Shown here: in pieces, positions 57,182 to 64,000 of the stretch
Layout: the number at the start of each line of letters is the position of its first letter
Position numbering within the stretch: position 1 is the stretch's first letter
From: Acanthococcus lagerstroemiae
Taxonomy: Eukaryota; Arthropoda; Insecta; Hemiptera; Eriococcidae
NCBI GenBank assembly: GCA_031841125.1
Contig: CM063106.1
Coordinates: forward strand, 9,362,001-9,426,000
Direction: 5' to 3'
DNA length: 64,000 nucleotides
The notes under the pieces: model-generated
The model's input: only the letters and a program-made list of their open reading frames with translations
The model's database searches: none
What the model was told of the DNA's origin: nothing
Program-made: the position numbers and the translations under genes

Positions 57182-57550
57182 CAGTGGCGGAACCAAGGGC
57201 GGGCATGGGTGGGCCAGGCCCTTCCAAAATTTTTTTGGCCCGCCCAATTTTTTTTTGAACAATGTGAAATTTTTTTACGAAAAATAACTCATTTATAATA
57301 GACGAAAAGAATTCAAAAATAAAATACTTATAATCGATTTGCCAAAAGTTTAAATTTAAATAATGTTGTAGAGAATTTTGCCTTTCATCATAAAAATAGT
57401 ATTGTTAATATCATGTAAGTACATACATATACAAATTTTTATAACAAGTACATAGTTTTATTCAAGCTGGCGTTTTATTCAAAAAATCCCCGTCCTTAAC
57501 AATCCGGCCCTTCCGTGCCCACCCGAAAAAAAATCGTAGTTCCGCCACTG
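57182..57550. mobile_element. hAT-type MITE, 369 bp, perfect 8-bp duplication
   Basis: ATCACATT flanks both sides (57174-57181, 57551-57558). Ends CAGTGGCGGAAC and GTTCCGCCACTG are perfect 12-bp inverted repeats; inside are GGCCCTTCC and GGCCCGCCC blocks and an AT-rich centre. Non-autonomous. Confidence 0.92.
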
Positions 57551-57558
57551 ATCACATT

Positions 57559-58024
57559 CAATTCCTAGCCCAAAGGTCACTGAAAAACAAAAACAATATC
57601 TAGAGTGGTTGGCGTGTTGGGGTCGTCATGAAGTCAAACAATCAGAAGTGCTGATTTAGAAAACTCTCAACTACTTGTATTTTGCCAACCACATATGTAA
57701 CAGTATTTTGTGGAAGTACAGCTTCGTAACGTGACCACTTTTTTAGGAGGGACAACTTGGGAAGAGTTCTTAAGAAGGTATTTAGACTCGTTCTTACTTT
57801 TTTGAAGATCTAAATATTACGTTAGGATGCATTACGAGGGTATATATACATTCAGACCATTTGAGATTCATTGTGTTGAAAGATGGCTACCAAATATGTT
57901 CGACGCCCAACAGGAACGAGTAAAAAATTCAGCAAGGAACGAATTCGCGCACCCAACTGAGAACGATAGCGAGTATCATGAAGCAACAATTGCTATGATG
58001 ACGTCATCATAGTAACAATCTCGG
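57559..58024. other. No gene identified
   Basis: AT-rich; a TGATGACGTCATCA palindrome near 57998 resembles a CRE half-site pair but has no other support. Confidence 0.35.
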
Positions 58025-58105
58025 TGTTAGTCGTCCATTGTCGGTGCCAGTCGGCATTCTTTGTATTGGTTGGTCGATACACGACGCACAATCTTAGTTG
58101 GTGGT
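58025..58105 (+). repeat. Third, partial copy of the 27738 repeat
   Basis: Shares TAGTCGTCCATTGTCGG, CGGCATTCT and GGTCGAT with 27848-27905. Confidence 0.55.
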
Positions 58106-58522
58106 CAGCAATAAGACATACCTGTTAGTGTTAGACTTGATAGTCAGATAACTTTTTGATGTCCTGTATAAGGTCCATGTTTATGTCACAGGCCACGGTG
58201 GAAGGAACAGGATGTTTCAAGAGTTGTCGTACTTATACAAATGCAACGCAAGTCCACATTACTGTTTTTCTTACGCCTGTACAAAGCTTGCCAACGGAGG
58301 GAAAATGGCGGTTGCCGAAAAGGCGTTGTGGTGCATCCAATTGTTTGTATACACTTCAGACTTCAACAATCGCGAACAGGTTGGCCTAATCGATCTACAG
58401 ACACAGCCTGGCGGTAAATACTAGGTTTGGAAGAGTTTATCTTGCCCCACCCCCTCATTAAAAAAAAAAAAAATGTAAACTAAAGAACAATGGCTATCGA
58501 TTGGGTAGTCTAGTGAAAAAAT
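58106..58522. other. No gene identified
   Basis: Two overlapping short frames, neither with a known domain. Confidence 0.35.
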
Positions 58523-58598
58523 GATTGTTTTTTGACCAGATGAAATGTTTTCTTCTTTTTGTTTTTTGACCAGATGAAATGTTTTCTTCTTTTTGACA
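58523..58598. repeat. Two-unit direct tandem repeat, ~35 bp
   Basis: GTTTTTTGACCAGATGAAAT plus GTTTTCTTCTTTTT occurs twice in succession without mismatch. Confidence 0.9.
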
Positions 58599-58814
58599 AT
58601 TTAATCATACTAATTGTCTATTTCAATTATATTAATTATTATTTCTGTTCTTAATCTGACATCTTTTGGAATTTTTTTTGTCTGTTTACCTTGGTTAAAA
58701 TTTTGCCCGGTCTAAAATGTCACTTGCCCAGTCACAAAGAACTGGCTGGCTACGGGCCTGCTGAGGAAGAGCTGGAAATTTGTGTACAAAAGACGACGAC
58801 TGTTTCCCACCCTC

Positions 58815-59570
58815 CTATTTATTTAAAGTCCCCTCAACAGCCATTGGCCAATTATAGAGGAACCCGTTCTTAATTATTACTACAAACTGTGAGTAAGAAG
58901 AAAACAAAAAAGAAAATACAGACTTGTTGAAAAAATATAAATAAAAATGAAACAAAATGAAATAAAAAGAAAGAAAAAAACAAAAGAAAAACAATTGGTA
59001 TAGGTGCATCAGCTCCCCCCTCCCAGGTTCCGCGGAACGCCGATAAAACTTTGACCTGTCGGCATCAAATGTATCCTCTGCGCATACTCCAAGGAATTTT
59101 CCAGTAATTCTCATTATCTTATTCATAGGAGAAAATTCCAGTTTGGCCGTTTGATATCCATATAGTGGAAAAATTATCTTTTGCCTAGAATTAATTTTTG
59201 GAACCCCAAAGTTGATTTTTCCTAACAATTTTTCATCCTGAATATTTCCATGAATAAGGTCTCATAAGAACATTCCAGCTGTTATTTCATTCTTTTTTTC
59301 TAATACGTGAAGCTCATAACCTGTTAAGATTTCTTCTTGTGATAAATTTTCTAGGTAATACTCAAAATCTTTCAAAAAGAGATATTTCAGAAATCTGGAT
59401 TGTACTTTTTCAATTTTACTTACCTATCAATTTTTTTTGTATGCGGAAACCAAACCAGTGCTCCATATTCCAAAATGGACCGAAAAAATGAGAAATAACG
59501 TACTTTTAATGAACTGATTTTTCGGAAATATGCAGTGTTTCTTACAATGAAATATGCCATTCTCCTCGCC
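58815..59570 (-). pseudogene. LINE ORF2 post-RT C-terminal region
   Basis: Minus strand: ARRMAYF, then YFSFFRSILEYGALVWF (the post-RT LxRSxLEYxxxVW motif of Jockey/CR1-type LINEs), ILEYG, then INFGVPKINSRQ followed by a spacer and SPMNKIMR, matching the usual C-terminal INFxVP...SPI pattern. Stops and frame shifts are present. The downstream 3' region becomes a long T-rich stretch (58880-59000). Confidence 0.75.
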
Positions 59571-59829
59571 TTATTTAGAGTTTCTTCAACTTACAACTGA
59601 CGGTGACGAGTCTAAACCATCGTCCAATCAGCTAGAACGTACATATGTACATGTGGTTTACAAGATACCACATCTGAAGTACGTCATCTTCCCCAGCATC
59701 AGCGCTCGACGTAGATCCGAAGAACAGCTTTCATTGTGGACTACCTAGGCACTGATCAGACACGGATGTTTTCGCATAAATCGACGAGGCAGTCCAGAGA
59801 GCGAGTGTGACAAGGTAGCCCCGCAAACT
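59571..59829. other. No gene identified
   Basis: Spacer between two oppositely oriented LINE fragments. Confidence 0.4.
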
Positions 59830-61172
59830 GAAGATCAAAGATATCATTCTTATCTTTAAAAAAGGAGAAAAAGACAAAATAAATAATTACGGGTCGATCA
59901 GTATAAGCTCAAGTATTTCAAAGAAGGTCATAGAGGGCAGGATAAAAGTTTTTATAATTCAACCAAAAGAACAGGAGGGATTTCGGCCGGGTTACTCCAC
60001 AACGAAACATCTCCACCCCATTAACGAGTTAATCAAGAAATGTAATGAATACCAGGTGGACTCCATGGCCTTCACAGACTTTGCCAAAGCCTTTGACTCA
60101 CTTAACCACAAATTCTTGTTTCAGCACTAAAGAACCAAGGGGTTCCGGAAATTCTTATCAAAATTATCGAGGAAACGCACAAGGGACCAGAAAGTAGAAT
60201 TGTAACAGATGTAGTTGGAAATTATTTTCCGGTCCAAAAAGGAGTGAGGCAGGGAGACCTCTTATCTCAATTATTATTCAACTGTGGTCTAGAGGAAGTT
60301 TTCAGAAATTTGTATTGGAGAAAAAAGGGTATAAAAATTAACGGGGAACACTTGAATAATTTAGGCTTTGCTGATGATGCAGTGGAGCAAGCAACAACAA
60401 GAATTAGAAGACATGATATACGGGAACTGAACAGAAACGGGCTGGCTGCCGGTCTTAGCATGAATCTGACCAAAATTATAATACTACATAACCAAAACAG
60501 AACCTATGATATTAAAATTAACGAAGAAAAAATAAAAGGATTGGAAAGCGTAATATATTTGGGCCAACAGATTTCATGCAACAAATCTCAAGTGAAAAAA
60601 ATATTGAACGTAAAATAACTCTTGCTTGGAATAAATTCTGGTCTCTAAAATTCATTTTGAAAGGTTCCTTTCCACTTCGATCAAAAAGTGAAATGTTCAA
60701 TGCGTGTGTCCTCCCAATTCTAACATATGACTCCAAAACTTGGTCTTTGTCTAAACAAATTGTCCAAAAAATTAGAACTACTCAAAATTCGATGGAACGA
60801 TCAATTTTAAATATCGAGAAAAAAGACCATCATCAGAATTTCAACTATCAAATTTAAAATTAAAAAACACTAAATGTGCTGTACAGCTGATAAAAATCAA
60901 GAAATGGAGTTGGAGTGGCCATGTAGCAAAACTGCAGGACAACCGTTGGACGTACGAATTGACGTTTTGGTACAACACGGGAATAAGAAGGCAAGATAAA
61001 CAGAGGATCTGATGGAGGGACGGCTTCAGTAGGCTGCGGGGACATAGTGCCTTTCAAAGGATCGCCCAGGACCGCAATGAGTGGAGGAAGCTGGAGGGGG
61101 CTTTTGCTCGATTCTAAGGCCACCAGTGCGCACTGCAGTGTGTACTTGTAAAAATAAAGCTTGATTGATTGA
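59830..61172 (+). pseudogene. RTE-clade LINE, reverse transcriptase to 3' end
   Basis: Plus strand, in order: IILIFKKGEKDKINNYGSIS, FRPGYSTTKHLHPINELI, the A box SMAFTDFAKAFDSL, GVRQGDLLSQLLFN, KGIKINGEHLNNLGFADDA (catalytic FADD), INEEKIKGLESVIYLGQQIS, LPILTYDSKTWSL, and the C-terminal KKWSWSGHVAKLQDNRWTYE and WRDGFSRLRGHSAFQR. It ends with a short TTGATTGATTGA tail, typical of RTE. It has several stops and frameshifts. The endonuclease is missing: 5'-truncated and dead. Confidence 0.92.
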
Positions 61173-61302
61173 ACATTCTTTTAAGCACACCAGAAACGCT
61201 TCTGGCAGTCGGAAGTCTGCGAAAAGTGTGACGGGAAGAATGACTTTTTAGACATCCCAGAGCAGTAACCGTTCGCGGCGCAATTAATCCCCCTTCTTCT
61301 CA

Positions 61303-61380
61303 ATGAGCAATCAGTTACCCTCTAGTTACCCAGTTACCCGCGGAAAGGTTACCCATTTATTACTCTCGGGTTACCTTCAG
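61303..61380 (-). mobile_element. GTTACC-rich MITE, truncated (copy I)
   Basis: ATGAGCAATCAGTTACCCTC, CAGTTACCCGCGGAAAGG, then stops where the satellite begins. Only one terminus is present. Confidence 0.8.
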
Positions 61381-61384
61381 CTCG

Positions 61385-63080
61385 GACATCATTGAGGAAA
61401 ATCTCCGATTATTTCAGGAGAATTTCATTGGAAATCTTCAGAAAAAATTGTCAATTTTTTCCAAAGAATTTGTTTAAAAATCTTCAGGAAAACTTTCCGA
61501 TAATAAATGAAGAATTTTATCGGAAATATTTGGAAAAAAACTCCGATGGTTTTTGGAAGAGTTTTATCGAAAATCTTCAGGAATAATCTCCGGTGATTTC
61601 CAGAGAATAATTTCATTGGAAATCTTCGAGAAGAATCTCCGATGATTTTTAAGGAATTTCATCAACAATTTTTTTAGGGAAAAAAATTCCGATAATTTTC
61701 GAAGAATTGAGACTATTTTTCACTCATGCGATGGAATCAGAGATTCTTCCTGAAGATTTCTGATGAAATTCTTCGGAAATCAACCCACAATTTCCAAAGA
61801 ATTTTATCGAAAATAATTTGAGAAAAATCTCCGATAATTTCAAAAAAATGTCATTGGAAATCTTTGAAAATAATCTCCGCTAATTTTCGGAGAATACCTT
61901 CAGAAAAAATTTCCAGCGATTTCAGAAAAATTTTATGGAAAATCTTCGGGGAACATCTCTGATCCCATCGCAGGAGTGAGATATAGTGTTAATTCTTCGG
62001 GAATTGGAATTTTTTCCCAAAAATTTCCGATGAAATTCGTTTAAAATCATCGGAGATTCTTCTCAAAGATTTCCAATGAAATTATTTGAAGATCATCGAA
62101 CATTTCTCCTAAAGATTTTTAATAAAATTCTTCAAAAGCCAATAACTAGTCCCCCCCCCCCCGAATATTTCTTATAAGACCTATAAGATTCTTCAAAAAT
62201 TATCAGACAATTTTCTCGATGAATTTTGATGAAATTTTTTGGAAAACATTGACAAATTTTTCCTAAAGATTTCTGAAGAGATTCTTCGTTACCGGAATTT
62301 TTCCCCCAAAATCTCCGATGAAATTCCTTAAAAATCATCGGAGATTTTTCTTGATTTCCAATGAAATTATCTCTGGAAATCATCGGAGATTTTTCCTAAA
62401 GATTTTCGATATAATTTTTCAAAAACTATCAGGAGTTTTTCCCCGGATGTTTACTATTCAAAAATTATTGGAAAATTTTCTCGAAGAATTTTGATAAAGT
62501 TTTTTGGAAAACATTTGAAATTTTTTCGAAAGATTTCCAATGGGGTTCTTCGGAAATTTTCTGATTCTTTTTACAAAAATTTCCGATGAAATTATTTTAA
62601 AATCATCGGAGATTCTTCTCGAAGATTTCCAATGAAATTATTCTTTGGTCGTCAGGGATTTTTCCAAAATATTTTTGATAAAATTCTGTAGAAATCATCG
62701 GAAGATTCTTGAAGAAATTTTTCGGAAAACATTGAAAATTTTCCCTGAATATTTCCGATGAAATTTTCCGAAAATTATCAGAGATTGTTCTCAAAGATTT
62801 CTGATGAAATTCCTTGGAAATCAGCGGAGATTTTCTCCGAACATTCCGGATGAAATTCTTCGGAAATCATCAAACCTTTCTTCTGAAGAAATGCTTCAAA
62901 AAGCATCAGAGATATTTCTCGATGATTTCCAATAAAATCCTTTGGCATTATTGGAGATCTTTCTTAAAATTTTCAACAAAATTCTCCTGAAATCTTCGGA
63001 GATTTTTCTCAGTGATGTCCTATGAAATTCTTCGAAAATTATCCAATATTTTCGATGAAACTCCTCGGAAATCAAAGGAA
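61385..63080. repeat. Satellite array, ~46-bp period, with polarity switch
   Basis: Tandem, diverged units of the type CCGATGAAATTCTTCGGAAA TCATCGGAGATT plus TTTCTC. From 61385 to about 61700 the units read mainly in one direction (AATCTCCGATGATTTCC...AATTTCATTGGAAATCTTC). From about 61990 on they read in the reverse complement. 61700-61990 is mixed. A C-run interrupts at 62151-62162. Open frames here repeat an EIFRKN-like peptide and are artefacts of the array. Confidence 0.88.
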
Positions 63081-63478
63081 TCTTCTCGAAAATGAATGAT
63101 AACTGCATGTGTTTTTCGAAAAGAAGTCTACTGGGGACTAGATGCATTTTTTCGCGAGCCAAAGTTTCACTTCTGAAGTTAACACTCCTCTTTATGCATA
63201 CACTCTGCAGCTTGCACTTCACTTTTGCGAGGTGAAAGCTGAAGCTTCTCTTTATGCATACTTCCAATTGTACCAATAATTTCCTCAGTGTTGCCAAGTG
63301 TAGCATTCACTACACCCGCTATACAGAAGTTGCCGGCCCTGACTCGGCCTGTAGTTCATGCATTCTAATGAGTAATAGCTCAAAATACTCATGAAACTAT
63401 CAGCGTTAAGTATACTAATGTTACTCAAAATATTAATATTTGCCTCCTTTTCGAATATTTTGTCGAAAACTCGTTGTT
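63081..63478. other. No gene identified
   Basis: Contains a short direct repeat CTCTTTATGCATAC near 63189 and 63249, flanked by similar CACTTC/AGCTTC words. No gene. Confidence 0.4.
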
Positions 63479-63820
63479 CATTGGGATTTAAACCTGCACT
63501 AGAGTGCGCTGCAAAATTACCTACACGGGTGTTAGCGGGTGAAGAATGAATGCGTGATCACGTGTAAATTTCAAATAGAAACACTGCTATCTTCAGTAGG
63601 GTAAAAAAACGAGTAAAAATTATTCTGCCAGTAGAACTGATTATAATTTAATTTTTTGGGGATGATTCAGTACAATTTAGGACCAATTTCCTTTGAAAGT
63701 GAGTTTCTAATCGACTTAATAATAGTTGAAGTTTGCTGCACGCTTACGGTAAATCATACGTAATCACTCACACATATGCAGGGCTGCCAACACTTGAAAC
63801 TCCAAGTTTAAATCCCAATG
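63479..63820 (+). mobile_element. 342-bp inverted-repeat element
   Basis: Left CATTGGGATTTAAACCTG and right reverse complement CATTGGGATTTAAACTTG agree in 17 of 18 positions. The interior matches 40905-41223. Non-coding; the superfamily is unknown. Confidence 0.78.
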
Positions 63821-64000
63821 GAGACAAATTCTCGACCTTCCTTTTACAATCGTGTGTGTACAGTTTTCAGCATTTCCGACCCGAATACACCTGAATATGA
63901 TTTGAGGGGATTCATACAACGTATTTTCATAAATATATTTTTAAAATATTCTTTCACTTCTTCGTAGTCACAGGTAAATGTTGACAATATTTTTGATAAA
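63821..64000. other. Trailing flank, nothing recognised
   Basis: AT-rich; no feature identified. Confidence 0.4.

Noticed and set aside
57990..58012. cAMP-response-element promoter (TGATGACGTCATCA)
   Set aside because: A lone palindrome with no adjacent gene or core promoter.
61385..63080. CRISPR-like array or repetitive coding gene
   Set aside because: Units are contiguous and diverged with no constant repeat and unique spacer alternation; frames change strand with array polarity. It is a satellite.

Overview
This is a 64 kb piece of an animal nuclear genome, most likely an arthropod and plausibly an insect. It is AT-rich. It is full of degraded non-LTR retrotransposons of the R1, Jockey and RTE groups, hAT-like and TA-flanked inverted-repeat elements, tRNA-derived SINEs, a MULE transposase remnant, microsatellites and satellite arrays. 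I could not find one convincing host protein-coding gene, rRNA gene or functional tRNA gene. All recognisable coding sequence belongs to transposable elements and nearly all of it is broken. The species cannot be named from the sequence alone.

Layout. 0-11 kb: a foldback element, a MULE transposase C-terminus with a SWIM zinc finger (minus strand), RTE fragments, hAT pieces, a 319-bp hAT-type element with a perfect 8-bp duplication, and an R1-type tail. 11-19.5 kb: two more R1 tails, a TA-flanked element starting GGGTTRCCAAC, a long-armed inverted-repeat element with a hammerhead-ribozyme-like motif in its arms, and a 1.8-kb inverted-repeat element. 21.3-26.0 kb: a four-level nest (DNA transposon, then a 5'-truncated Jockey LINE, then a 1.86-kb inverted-repeat element, then an R1 tail and a palindrome). 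30-38 kb: a SINE, a 1.1-kb hAT element, a second SINE family and a long antisense R1-clade reverse transcriptase. 40-53 kb: many small inverted-repeat elements, a degenerate tandem array, an RTE fragment and two R1 copies with clear 16-17 bp target duplications. 54-64 kb: a SINE, a hAT MITE, two LINE fragments, a large ~46-bp-period satellite with a polarity switch, and a terminal repeat element.

The strongest candidate for something undescribed is a small element family (monomer exactly 138 bp in three copies) with 12-bp terminal repeats CCCGATGCGCAA and an interior made of reiterated GGTAAC/GTTACC hexamers. Nine loci lie in this window. Three are a dimeric form sharing one fused junction, so the dimer seems to have moved as a unit. 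The elements explain one another by insertion: target duplications, an interrupted SINE, an interrupted LINE reading frame and a paralogous empty site give a relative order of events.
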